Below the pieces are notes generated by a model. The model saw nothing but the letters and a program-made list of their open reading frames with translations. It was not told the origin of the DNA and searched no databases. A program made the position numbers and the translations under genes. This document shows, piece after piece, positions 1 through 7,687 of a stretch of DNA of 17,060 nt. Numbering within the stretch: position 1 is the first letter of the stretch; each line of letters starts with the position of its first letter. Source of the stretch: Propionibacteriaceae bacterium (lineage in GTDB: Bacteria; Actinomycetota; Actinomycetes; Propionibacteriales; Propionibacteriaceae). The stretch is taken from the NCBI GenBank assembly GCA_003451975.1, contig DMIX01000139.1:1-17060 (forward strand), read 5' to 3'.

Positions 1-1092
1 GGCTTCCAGGGGTTCCCGCCAACCTGCCCCGGTGCTGAGGATCAAGGCGGTCAGGCCCACCAGATAGGTCACCAGATACACCGCGAAGACCAGGGCAACC
101 GCGGAACGCGGTTCGATGGTTCGCAGCCGAGGCGCTAGCACCTTCTCCGCGAATGCCAGCAGCAATAGATGCACGGCCAACGTTCCGAACGCCCACAGGC
201 TGCCCGGGTCGACGCGATGCGGCGATGGCGCCAATTCCGCGGTGAGCATGATCGGTAGGCTCAGCGAGCCCACCAGCATCGGCTGGAACGGCCGAGCCAG
301 CGGCCAGCTTCGGATCAGTGACGGAACCACCTCGCGCCAGCCCTGCCACAGCGGATCCACCGACAGTGGCGCCGGTTCGGCGGGCATGGCAGCCAGATCA
401 TGGCTGGTGGGCCGCACTTTGGAGGCGACGACGTTCTCGATGATGATGACGGTTTCCGATAGTTCTTCCACCGTCATCCCCGAATGCAATCGGCTGCGGA
501 TGTCGAAGACGGCGGCGTGGGTATTGGCTCGCACCTCGGTCAGCTTGCGGTCGGCCTCGATCAGGGCACGGGTCTCCTCGGTGCGGGTGAGGAGTTGACG
601 TTCATATTCGATCTGCAACTGGCGCCGCTGCGCTCGCACCTGCCGGGACCAATCCACGAGGATCGCGGCAGAGGCGACCCAGATCAACACGCTCAACGAC
701 CACGCCAGCGATGCCCAGGCCCAGCGCACCCAAAACGTTTCATCGGCTGGGGTACCGACGACCACCACGGCAGCGCTCACGGAGCCGCCGACAGCGAAGA
801 AGATCAGTTGCCAGGTCCGCGCGGCGCCATCGGAGAAGAGTCGTCTGATCACCGGCAGGAGCGCCCAGATCAGCACCGTCAAGGTGGCCAGCATCGCCAG
901 CTGGGCGGTGACGGCGACCTGGAATGCCCACAGCGCATCCGCGCCGGACCCGATGACGTAATACATCTGGGAGATGAGGAACCACGGTGTTGGGACCAAC
1001 AACGCAGCCCAGCCCACCGGTTGTGCCCAGAAGGGTGAACGCAGTGTGCTCAGCAGCGCTCGCGGTCCGAGCCGATCGAGCGGATTGATCAC
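1..1092 (-). CDS. Multi-pass membrane sensor, histidine-kinase-like (C-terminus cut by window edge)
   Basis: Open frame of 364 codons from a GTG at 1092-1090 running without a stop off the left edge. The GTG overlaps the stop of the response regulator by 4 nt (GTGA), so the two are translationally coupled. Four hydrophobic segments come first (about residues 26-48, 53-82, 93-113, 122-146). Then follows a charged, heptad-like helical stretch (about 148-220) rich in Arg, Glu and Gln and containing His192 and His203, and then His231 in the short string RPTSHDLA. Three more hydrophobic segments lie at about 271-287, 299-319 and 330-353. A membrane protein paired with a NarL-type regulator suggests a sensor kinase, but no ATP-binding N, G1 or G2 boxes lie in the visible part; they could lie beyond the edge. 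Membrane segments after the coiled coil are not the usual kinase layout. The membrane assignment is firm; the kinase role is inferred from context. Confidence 0.75.
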   Translation of the reverse strand, partial: MINPLDRLGPRALLSTLRSPFWAQPVGWAALLVPTPWFLISQMYYVIGSGADALWAFQVAVTAQLAMLATLTVLIWALLPVIRRLFSDGAARTWQLIFFAVGGSVSAAVVVVGTPADETFWVRWAWASLAWSLSVLIWVASAAILVDWSRQVRAQRRQLQIEYERQLLTRTEETRALIEADRKLTEVRANTHAAVFDIRSRLHSGMTVEELSETVIIIENVVASKVRPTSHDLAAMPAEPAPLSVDPLWQGWREVVPSLIRSWPLARPFQPMLVGSLSLPIMLTAELAPSPHRVDPGSLWAFGTLAVHLLLLAFAEKVLAPRLRTIEPRSAVALVFAVYLVTYLVGLTALILSTGAGWREPLEA

Positions 1093-1757
1093 GTCGGGGT
1101 CGGGCCGTGGGCGTAGTAGAGCTTCGCCAGCTGCACCCGAGGATTGATGTTCGATCCCTTCTTGACCTGCAGCCGTTGGATCAGACGCTGCACGATCTGC
1201 TCAACACCGTGACTGGAGGTGCCGCGGCGAGCAGCGATTTCGGCATTGGACAATCCCGCAGCGATCAGACGCAGCACCTCCAGCTGGTCTCGGCTGAGCA
1301 CGCTCAGTGGGCCGGCGTCCATCGAATCGTCGCGCCGGGGCTCCTGATCGCGAAGGACGCCCTCCAGGGTGTCCAGCAGCAGGCTCGCGTCGGCCAACGA
1401 GCGCTTGTTCACATAGGCCGCGCGCGAAGGGATCAGTCGCACGTCGACACCGGCGACTTCCGGGGACGGGGCATTGGTCAACACCACCAGGGCAACCCAG
1501 GGTGCATCCCGATCGGCATAGGCCAGCACTTCGGCGCCGCCGGGACCCTCACCGAGATCCAAATCGACGAGCAGGGCATCCGGGTCGAAATCCTTCAGTC
1601 CTTGGATGCCCTCCGGGGCGTTGCCGACCCCCAGGGCGTCGAATCCCGCGTTTTGTAACAGCGACACAGTCAGCGAACGGATCAATGGCTCGTCCTCGAC
1701 CACCAGCACTCTCCGGGGGGTGGCAGGTACCGATCCTGATGGCGTTGTTGACGACAT
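1089..1757 (-). CDS. NarL/LuxR-family response regulator
   Basis: A 222-residue two-domain regulator. The receiver domain (about 16-135) has the acidic pair Glu21-Asp22, the likely phosphoacceptor Asp65 in LLVDLDLG, Thr94 and the conserved Lys118 in YVNKRS. All the residues needed for phosphorylation are therefore present. The C-terminal LuxR-type helix-turn-helix (about 153-215) has the typical LSRDQLEVLRLIAAGLSNAE lead-in. The recognition helix (SSHGVEQIVQRLIQRL) is only loosely like the usual NarL consensus. I chose the ATG at 1757 because AGGAGG lies 3 nt upstream of it. An in-frame ATG at 1793 would add 12 residues but has no good ribosome site. The sensor gene follows with a 4-nt overlap, so this is a regulator-sensor operon with the regulator first. 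The target genes are unknown. Confidence 0.9.
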   Translation of the reverse strand: MSSTTPSGSVPATPRRVLVVEDEPLIRSLTVSLLQNAGFDALGVGNAPEGIQGLKDFDPDALLVDLDLGEGPGGAEVLAYADRDAPWVALVVLTNAPSPEVAGVDVRLIPSRAAYVNKRSLADASLLLDTLEGVLRDQEPRRDDSMDAGPLSVLSRDQLEVLRLIAAGLSNAEIAARRGTSSHGVEQIVQRLIQRLQVKKGSNINPRVQLAKLYYAHGPTPT

Positions 1758-1934
1758 GGGCCTCCTGACAGAAATATGACTCCATCCTTCCATCCCTTTC
1801 GGTCAGGGGAGGGGACTTCGGCTGCGTTTCCTGCACCCCGAAGGTGGGGAAAACTGCACGCGGAATCGTCCTGACCAATCGCACCACTTCACACTGGAAC
1901 TCACCCGACCTGACCCCATTGGCGAGAGGCTGCC

Positions 1935-2084
1935 GTGAATCTGTATCAATTCGCCGTCACGGTGCAACGAGATCGCGAGGATGCGCACGCCCGCAGGAAC
2001 GCTGCCGAGCAGCAACAATCGCTGGCAACCCCGACGCAGCGCGCACTGTCGGGGTTGGAACGCCGCAGCCTGCCCAGCATCTGA
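1935..2084 (+). CDS. Small hypothetical protein, 49 residues
   Basis: A GTG-initiated ORF of 49 codons. In-frame TGA codons at 1911 and 2082 bound it, and the GTG at 1935 is the only usual start codon between the upstream stop and the body. The sequence GAGAGG sits 5 nt before the GTG, a good ribosome site. The protein begins with the hydrophobic MNLYQFAVTVQ. It then becomes strongly charged and Gln-rich (RDREDAHARRNAAEQQQ) and ends LERRSLPSI. It has no Cys, no signal peptide and no membrane segment, and it looks like a short amphipathic helix followed by a flexible tail. I do not recognise it. It lies alone between the divergent regulator gene and serC, 77 nt before serC. If it is not coding, the 404-nt stretch from 1758 to 2161 holds no gene, only the hairpin at 2100-2118. 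Confidence 0.45.
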   Translation: MNLYQFAVTVQRDREDAHARRNAAEQQQSLATPTQRALSGLERRSLPSI

Positions 2085-2099
2085 AGATCAGGGTCCAGA

Positions 2100-2118
2100 A
2101 CCGCGTCCAATACGCGGT
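2100..2118. repeat. Perfect 7-bp inverted repeat upstream of serC
   Basis: ACCGCGT and ACGCGGT flank the 5-nt loop CCAAT. The hairpin lies 16 nt after the stop of the 49-residue ORF and 43 nt before the serC start. It has no T-run. It could be a weak terminator for the small ORF or an operator in the serC leader. Two direct GTCAC copies (2126 and 2136), exactly 10 bp apart, follow it. The structure is seen in the sequence; its role is inferred. Confidence 0.35.
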
Positions 2119-2161
2119 GCGTGTGGTCACAGGGTGTCACGAACCTGAAACAATGCGCGCT

Positions 2162-3244
2162 ATGCGCGTATACAACTTTTCTGCCGGTCCTGCCATGCTG
2201 CCCATCGACGCCCTCAACGTCGCTCAGTCCGAGCTCACCGACTGGCAGAGTTCCGGCATGTCCGTGCTGGAGGTCTCGCACCGCAGCAAGGGCTTTGTGG
2301 CCTGCGCTGCCGAGACCGAGGCGCTGCTGCGTCAGGTGATGAACATCCCCGAGGGCTACCGCGTGCTGTTCCTGCAGGGCGGTGCCACCGGCCAGTTCGA
2401 CGCGATCCCGCTCAACCTCACCGCGCCCGGTGCAAAGGTGGACTTCTTCAAGACCGGCCAGTGGTCGACCAAGGCGATCAAGGCTGCCCAGGCCCAACAA
2501 CTCGACGTGACCGTGGTCGCGGATCGCGCGGAGTCCAACTACACCGATACTCCGGCCGCAGACGGCTTCACCATCGACTCCGACGCGGCCTATGTGCATT
2601 ACACGCCCAATGAGACCATCGGGGGTGTCGAGTTCAGCTATATCCCGCAGACCGGCGAAGTCCCGCTGGTCGCCGACATGAGCTCGACGATCCTGTCCCG
2701 GCCCATTGATGTCAGCCGTTACGGGCTCATCTACGCCGGGGCGCAGAAGAACATGGGACCGTCGGGGCTGTGTGTCGTGATCGTCCGTGAGGATCTGCTC
2801 GGTCACGCCCGTCCGGGTACCCCGTCGATCTGGAACTACCAAGCGATGGCCGAGGCCGATTCCATGCTGAACACTCCCCCGACCTTTGGTATTTACCTGC
2901 TGGGTCTGATCCTGAAGTGGGTGAAGGACCTCGGCGGTTTGAGCGCCATGGCCGAGCGCAACCAGGCCAAGGCCTCCGCGCTGTACGGCTACCTCGACGC
3001 CAGCGACTACTACCGCAATCCGGTGGCGATCGATTCCCGCTCCTGGATGAACGTGCCTTTCCTGCAGGCGAATGCCGATCTCGACAAGGCTTTCGTCGAA
3101 CAGGCCACCGCGGCCGGCCTCACCAACCTGGGTGGACACCGCTCGGTGGGCGGCATGCGTGCCAGCATCTACAACGCGATGCCCCTGGAAGGTGTCCAGG
3201 CGCTCATCGACTTCATGACCGACTTTGAAACCCGGAACGGCTGA
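2162..3244 (+). CDS. serC: Phosphoserine aminotransferase
   Basis: A PLP-dependent class V aminotransferase that converts 3-phosphohydroxypyruvate and glutamate to O-phosphoserine, the second step of serine synthesis, in the cytosol. The 360 residues match the usual bacterial length. The protein starts MRVYNFSAGPAMLP, as the family does. Lys196 in YAGAQKNMGPSG is the Schiff-base lysine. GHRSVGGMRASIYNAMP (326-342) is the conserved phosphate-binding C-terminal motif. The ATG at 2162 fits the family N-terminus; an ATG at 2153 would add MRA. Neither start has a clear Shine-Dalgarno sequence. The open frame continues upstream to 1844, but that part is unlike SerC. From memory, this is the E. coli/Bacillus type rather than the divergent SerC of Mycobacterium. 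serA follows after 8 nt. Confidence 0.97.
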   Translation: MRVYNFSAGPAMLPIDALNVAQSELTDWQSSGMSVLEVSHRSKGFVACAAETEALLRQVMNIPEGYRVLFLQGGATGQFDAIPLNLTAPGAKVDFFKTGQWSTKAIKAAQAQQLDVTVVADRAESNYTDTPAADGFTIDSDAAYVHYTPNETIGGVEFSYIPQTGEVPLVADMSSTILSRPIDVSRYGLIYAGAQKNMGPSGLCVVIVREDLLGHARPGTPSIWNYQAMAEADSMLNTPPTFGIYLLGLILKWVKDLGGLSAMAERNQAKASALYGYLDASDYYRNPVAIDSRSWMNVPFLQANADLDKAFVEQATAAGLTNLGGHRSVGGMRASIYNAMPLEGVQALIDFMTDFETRNG

Positions 3245-3252
3245 GGAACACC

Positions 3253-4422
3253 ATGACTTTCACCATCAAGACACTCAATGCGATCAGCAAGGTCGGCCTG
3301 AATCGCCTCCCCGAGGCCGATTACGTCATCGGCAACGATGTGGAGAATCCCGACGCCCTGCTGCTCCGTTCGGCGAACCTGCATGACGTGGAGATTCCGG
3401 ATTCGGTACTGGCCGTCGGCCGCGCCGGTGCCGGCACCAACAACATTCCGATCTCCGATTACTCCGCCAAGGGCATTCCGGTGTTCAACACCCCTGGCGC
3501 CAATGCCAACGCCGTCAAGGAGTTGGTGGTCGCTGCAATCTTCCTCGCAGCCCGCAACATCATTCCGGCCGCCGCCTTCGCGCATCGCCTTGAGGGCACC
3601 GCCGAGGAGATGAACAAGGCCGTGGAGGCAGGCAAGAAGCACTTCGTCGGCTTCGAGCTCCCCGGACGCACGCTGGCCGTCGTCGGCCTGGGCGCCATCG
3701 GGGTCGAGGTGGCCAACGCCGCCGTCGGTCTGGGAATGCGGGTGATGGGTTATGACCCAGCGATCACCGTCGAGCATGCCTGGAACTTGTCATCCAAGGT
3801 CGAGCGGGTCACCAACTTGGAAGCCATCTTGAAGCGGGCCGACATCGTGACCGTACATGTGCCATTGGTCGACGGCACTCGCGGCTTGATCGGTGCCGAG
3901 CAGCTCGGTGTGATGCGCAAATCCGCGGTCCTGATCAACTTCGCCCGCGGCCCGATCGTCGATGTCGCTGCCGTCGTGGCTGCGTTGGAGGAGGGGCGCC
4001 TGCGTGGCTACGTCTGCGACTTCCCGAGCCCCGAGTTGAACAAGCACGACAACGTGGTGACCCTGCCGCATCTGGGTGCTTCCACCAACGAGGCCGAAGA
4101 GAACTGTGCCTACATGGCTGCCGAGGAGATCAAGGACTACCTCGAGAACGGCAATGTCAAGAACTCGGTGAACTTCCCCGATGCTGAACTCGCCCGCACC
4201 GAGGGCACTCAGCGGGTCGCCATCGCCAACAGCAATGTGCCCAACATGGTCGGGCAGATCTCCACACTGCTGGCCGATGCCGACTTGAACATCTCCGATC
4301 TGCTCAACAAGTCCCGCGGCGACCTTGCCTACACCTTGGTCGACGTCGACGGCGAAGTTTCGGCCACTGTGTTGGACCACATCCGGGCGATTGACGGTGT
4401 GCTCGCCGCCCGCGTCGTCTGA
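3253..4422 (+). CDS. serA: D-3-phosphoglycerate dehydrogenase, short ACT-containing form
   Basis: Oxidises 3-phosphoglycerate to 3-phosphohydroxypyruvate with NAD, the entry step to serine; SerC takes the product. It has 389 residues. The Rossmann motif GLGAIG is at 145-150, with Asp168 placed to bind the NAD ribose. The catalytic set is Arg232 (FARGPIVD), Glu261 (FPSPEL) and His273 (LPHLGAST). A C-terminal ACT domain spans about 320-389. This is the short form, lacking the extra intervening domain of the roughly 530-residue SerA typical of many actinobacteria. The ACT ligand loop reads NSNVPNMVG; aligned by eye with E. coli SerA it has Asn326 where E. coli has serine-contacting His344, keeps an Asn (328), and has Asn331 in place of the Gly after Pro. 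Feedback by serine therefore cannot be assumed. The start has GAGGA 5 nt upstream. Cotranscription with serC is very likely. Confidence 0.96.
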   Translation: MTFTIKTLNAISKVGLNRLPEADYVIGNDVENPDALLLRSANLHDVEIPDSVLAVGRAGAGTNNIPISDYSAKGIPVFNTPGANANAVKELVVAAIFLAARNIIPAAAFAHRLEGTAEEMNKAVEAGKKHFVGFELPGRTLAVVGLGAIGVEVANAAVGLGMRVMGYDPAITVEHAWNLSSKVERVTNLEAILKRADIVTVHVPLVDGTRGLIGAEQLGVMRKSAVLINFARGPIVDVAAVVAALEEGRLRGYVCDFPSPELNKHDNVVTLPHLGASTNEAEENCAYMAAEEIKDYLENGNVKNSVNFPDAELARTEGTQRVAIANSNVPNMVGQISTLLADADLNISDLLNKSRGDLAYTLVDVDGEVSATVLDHIRAIDGVLAARVV

Positions 4423-4455
4423 GGCTTCGCGCCGGGAATCACCCCGCGCGTAGCC
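4423..4455. terminator. Long imperfect hairpin at the serA/helicase convergent junction
   Basis: GGCTTCGCGCCGGG (4423-4436) pairs with CCCCGCGCGTAGCC (4442-4455) around the loop AATCA. Twelve of 14 positions pair, with one T-T and one C-C mismatch. The stem starts on the base after the serA stop and covers the last codons of the convergent helicase gene, so both transcripts would carry it. There is no U-tract, which is common for actinobacterial terminators. I infer a two-way terminator from position and structure. Confidence 0.6.
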
Positions 4456-6196
4456 ACTGTCGGGCCAAGCTGATCCGAGCCTCCACCTGTTCGGTGGTGG
4501 CTTGGGCCAGCGCGGGTCCTCCGGTCTCTTTGCGCAGGCCGGAGTGCACATGTGAGTGTGGGATACCCCGGACCCGTGCCACTTGAGCGACCAGGCTGTT
4601 CAGTTCTTTACGCCTGCTTGCCAGCGCCCGGTGCAGTGCGGCCTGTGGCTCCTCGCGTCGAGTCCGCGCTTGGCGGTCACGGCGCGCCACCTGGCGTCGT
4701 TGCCGCTCAGCCAACAACAGGCCCACCTGCTCGGGATCCAGCAACCCCGGAAGGCCCAGGTATTCTGCCTCCTCGACGCCGGACGGCTCGGCCTGAAGAC
4801 CGTAGGCCTGCGCGTCGTAGAGGACATGGTCGAAACTCGCGATGGCTTCCAGAGTCTGCTGCTCGGCGTCGAAATCGGCGAGGGTGCGTTGACGATTCGC
4901 CTCAGCTATCAATGCCTCCTCCGGCGCCCACAGCTCGGCATCGGGGTTTGGCGGACGTCCCAGCACATGATCGCGCTGACGCTCCAGGCGGCTGGCGTGG
5001 GCCAGCAGGATCGGCACGGTAGGCAGAAAGACGCTGGCCAACTCACCGCGTCGACGACTGCGCACGAAACGCCCCACCGCTTGAGCGAAGAACAACGGCG
5101 TCGAGGTCGCTGTGGCATAGACCCCTACCGCCAGGCGCGGCACGTCCACGCCTTCGGAGACCATGCGTACGGCGACCATCCAGCGCTCGAATCCCGCTGC
5201 GAACTCCTCGATCCGACGACTGGCACTGTGATCGTCGCTGAGCACCACGGTGGGTTTCTCTCCGGAGATCTGCTGCAGGGCCCGCGCGTAGGCGCGGGCC
5301 TGTCTTTGATCGCTGGCGATCACCAGGCCTCCGGCGTCGCCGATATGGCGGCGCACCTCGGTCAGCCGCCGATCGGCGGCGCCGAGCACCTGCCCGATCC
5401 ATTCCCCTGCCGGATCCAGCGCAGTGCGCCAGGCCTGGGCGGTGATGTCCTTGGTGCTCGGCTCGCCCAACTCCATGGCGACCTCGTCGCCAGCGCGGGT
5501 GCGCCACCGCAAGCCGCCACCGTAGGCCAGGAAGACCACCGGACGCACCACCTGGTCGCGCAGCGCCTCGGCATAGCCGTACACATAGTCTGCCTCGGAG
5601 TGCCGGGTGCCGTCTGCGGACTCCCGATAGCGCACGAACGGGATCGGGGTGTCGTCGCTACGGAACGGGGTGCCGGTCAGGGACAGCCGCCGGGTGGCCA
5701 ATTCGAAGGCGTGTGTGATCGCCTCGCCCCAACTCAGTGCGTCGCCGGCATGGTGAATCTCGTCGAAGATCACCAGCGTCTTCTGGGCCACCGTGCGATT
5801 CTCGTAGGCGAACGGCGCCGCTGCGACTCCGGCATAGGTCACCACTTGGCCATGGAATTGGCGCGAACGGCCCTTCTTCGCACCCCCGAGGTTGGGATCT
5901 AGGTGCAAGCCCACTCGCGCGGCGGCATCAGCCCACTGCACCTTCAAATGCTCGGTCGGCGTCACCACGATCACCTGTTCGATGGCGCGCTCCGACAACA
6001 GATCGGTGGCCACCCGCAGCGCGAAGGTGGTCTTTCCCGCCCCCGGTGTTGCCACCGCGAGGAAATCGCGGGCGTCCAGTTCCCGATATCGCTTCAGGGC
6101 AGCGACCTGCCAGGCGCGCAGGCGCGCGGCCGTTCCCCATGCGGCACGCCCGGGGAAGGCCGGAGACAGTTGTTCCAGCGAGGTGTGGTTGGGCAT
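4439..6196 (-). CDS. SF2 DEAD/DEAH-type helicase (ResIII-like)
   Basis: A 585-residue superfamily 2 ATPase. Walker A is ATPGAGKTT (49-57), motif Ia is VVTPTEHLKVQW (about 78-88), Walker B is DEIH (145-148), motif III is LTGTPFRSD (173-181), and motif VI is QAVGRFVRS (372-380), where arginine fingers are expected. Lobe 2 also shows RMVSEGVDVPRL (344-355). The tail (about 400-585) is charged and has no domain I recognise; 495-535 is very Arg-rich and could bind nucleic acid. The overall build resembles the ResIII/UvrB-like helicases common in actinobacteria, of unknown function but probably in DNA or RNA remodelling. Its ATG directly abuts the gatB stop (TGAATG) and has no clear ribosome site, so translation probably depends on ribosomes finishing gatB. 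It is the last gene of the gatCAB operon. Confidence 0.93.
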   Translation of the reverse strand: MPNHTSLEQLSPAFPGRAAWGTAARLRAWQVAALKRYRELDARDFLAVATPGAGKTTFALRVATDLLSERAIEQVIVVTPTEHLKVQWADAAARVGLHLDPNLGGAKKGRSRQFHGQVVTYAGVAAAPFAYENRTVAQKTLVIFDEIHHAGDALSWGEAITHAFELATRRLSLTGTPFRSDDTPIPFVRYRESADGTRHSEADYVYGYAEALRDQVVRPVVFLAYGGGLRWRTRAGDEVAMELGEPSTKDITAQAWRTALDPAGEWIGQVLGAADRRLTEVRRHIGDAGGLVIASDQRQARAYARALQQISGEKPTVVLSDDHSASRRIEEFAAGFERWMVAVRMVSEGVDVPRLAVGVYATATSTPLFFAQAVGRFVRSRRRGELASVFLPTVPILLAHASRLERQRDHVLGRPPNPDAELWAPEEALIAEANRQRTLADFDAEQQTLEAIASFDHVLYDAQAYGLQAEPSGVEEAEYLGLPGLLDPEQVGLLLAERQRRQVARRDRQARTRREEPQAALHRALASRRKELNSLVAQVARVRGIPHSHVHSGLRKETGGPALAQATTEQVEARISLARQWLRAG

Positions 6197-7687
6197 TCAG
6201 CTCAGGCGGTCCACAATCAGCTCGCGGACGCGGGCAGCGTCGGCCTGACCGCGCAGATCCTTCATCACTGCACCGATTAGTGCCCCGGCGGCTTGAACCT
6301 TTCCCTCGCGGATCTTGGCCGCGACATCCGGGTAAGCAGCGATCGCGCGATCCACGGCCTCGGTCAGCGCTGAATCGTCGGACACCACCGCGAGGTTCCG
6401 GGCCACCACCACCTCGGCCGGTTCACCTTCACCGGCGAGCACTCCGTCGATCACCTGGCGGGCCAGCTTGTCGTTCACGGTCCCCGCATCGACCAAGGCT
6501 TGCACTGCGGCTACCTGCGCCGGTGAGATCGGCAGTTCGGCAAGCTCCACTCCGGTCTCATTGGCCCGACGCGCCAACTCCGTCAGCCACCATTTTCGCG
6601 CGGCCGCCGGACTCGCCCCTGCGGTCACGGTCGCCTCGATCAGGTCCAAGGACCCGGAGTTCACAATGTCGGCGAATTCCTGGGCTGCGAAGCCCCACGC
6701 CTGCTGCAACCGCTTGCCCTTCACCGCCGGGGGCTCAGGAAGGGTGCCGCGCAGTTCTTCCACCCAGGCATGGTTCGGGGCCACCGGCACCAGATCCGGC
6801 TCGGGGAAGTAGCGGTAGTCCTCCGCCTCTTCTTTCGAACGACCAGGAGTGGTGTACCCCTCTTCATGCCAGTGCCGGGTCTCCTGAGTGACCTTGCCGC
6901 CAGCGGCCAGCACCGCGGCCTGACGGCGGATCTCATAGGTCAGCGCATTCTCGATGCTGCGCAGCGAGTTGACGTTCTTGGTCTCGGTGCGCAGGCCGAA
7001 TGTGGTGGTTCCCTTGGGCATCAGTGAGATGTTCGCATCGCAGCGCAGCGATCCCTGCTCCATGCGCACATCCGAAACTCCCAGGGCACGCATCAGATCC
7101 CGCAGATAGGAGACATAGGCGCGACCGACCGCAGCGGCTTTGGCACCGGTTCCGGTGATTGGCTTGGTGACAATCTCGATCAGGGGCGTGCCGGCCCGGT
7201 TGTAATCCACCAACGAGTACTCGGCGTCGCCGATACGCCCGCTGGCGCCGCCGACGTGCACCAGCTTGCCGGCGTCCTCCTCCATGTGGGCCCGCTCGAT
7301 CTCGATGGCGAAGACTTCACCGTCCACTTCCAGCTCGACCAGCCCCTCGGCGGCGATCGGCTCGTCGTATTGCGAGGTCTGGAAGTCCTTGGTCATGTCC
7401 GGATAGAAGTAGTTCTTGCGTGCGAACCGACAGGACTCGGCGATGGTGCACCCCAAGGCCAGCCCAATGCGGATCGCGGACTCGATCGCCTTGCCGTTCA
7501 CCACCGGCAGGGAACCGGGCAGTCCCAGGCACACCGGACAGGTGTTGGAGTTGGGTTCGGACCCGAACTGGTTCGCGCAGCCGCAGAACATCTTGGTGGC
7601 GGTGTTCAACTCGACGTGGACCTCCAAGCCCAGCACCGGATCGAACAGCTCCATCGCTTCGGCGAAATCCATCAACTCAGCACTCAT
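6197..7687 (-). CDS. gatB: Asp-tRNA(Asn)/Glu-tRNA(Gln) amidotransferase subunit B
   Basis: The tRNA-binding kinase subunit of GatCAB. It phosphorylates the side-chain carboxylate of mischarged Glu-tRNA(Gln) or Asp-tRNA(Asn), which is then amidated with ammonia from GatA. It has 496 residues, normal for the family. The N-terminus has [17 protein letters not shown], and the zinc cysteines Cys35, Cys37, Cys50 and Cys53 are all present (FCGC, CPVC). [20 protein letters not shown] (91-110) is the family signature next to the active site. The C-terminal YqeY-like tail domain spans about 350-496. The start overlaps the gatA stop by 4 nt (ATGA) and has a strong GGAGG 7 nt upstream inside gatA, which settles the start. 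Having all three subunits suggests that this organism makes Gln-tRNA, Asn-tRNA or both by the indirect route. Confidence 0.97.
   Translation of the reverse strand: MSAELMDFAEAMELFDPVLGLEVHVELNTATKMFCGCANQFGSEPNSNTCPVCLGLPGSLPVVNGKAIESAIRIGLALGCTIAESCRFARKNYFYPDMTKDFQTSQYDEPIAAEGLVELEVDGEVFAIEIERAHMEEDAGKLVHVGGASGRIGDAEYSLVDYNRAGTPLIEIVTKPITGTGAKAAAVGRAYVSYLRDLMRALGVSDVRMEQGSLRCDANISLMPKGTTTFGLRTETKNVNSLRSIENALTYEIRRQAAVLAAGGKVTQETRHWHEEGYTTPGRSKEEAEDYRYFPEPDLVPVAPNHAWVEELRGTLPEPPAVKGKRLQQAWGFAAQEFADIVNSGSLDLIEATVTAGASPAAARKWWLTELARRANETGVELAELPISPAQVAAVQALVDAGTVNDKLARQVIDGVLAGEGEPAEVVVARNLAVVSDDSALTEAVDRAIAAYPDVAAKIREGKVQAAGALIGAVMKDLRGQADAARVRELIVDRLS

Noticed and set aside
1803..2018. 71-codon minus-strand frame overlapping the 49-residue ORF
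   Set aside because: I see no ribosome site, and its composition is mixed and domain-free. The plus-strand frame has the better start signal.
1844..2161. N-terminal extension of SerC
   Set aside because: The frame is open to 1844, but the added residues are unlike SerC, and the family N-terminus begins at 2162.
1946..3139. 397-codon open frame antisense to serC
   Set aside because: serC on the other strand is certain, and this frame has no recognisable domain. Long antisense frames are expected in GC-rich coding DNA.
4556..5902. 448-codon open frame antisense to the helicase
   Set aside because: All helicase motifs are on the minus strand; the plus-strand product is a His/Gly/Gln-rich mirror with no domain.
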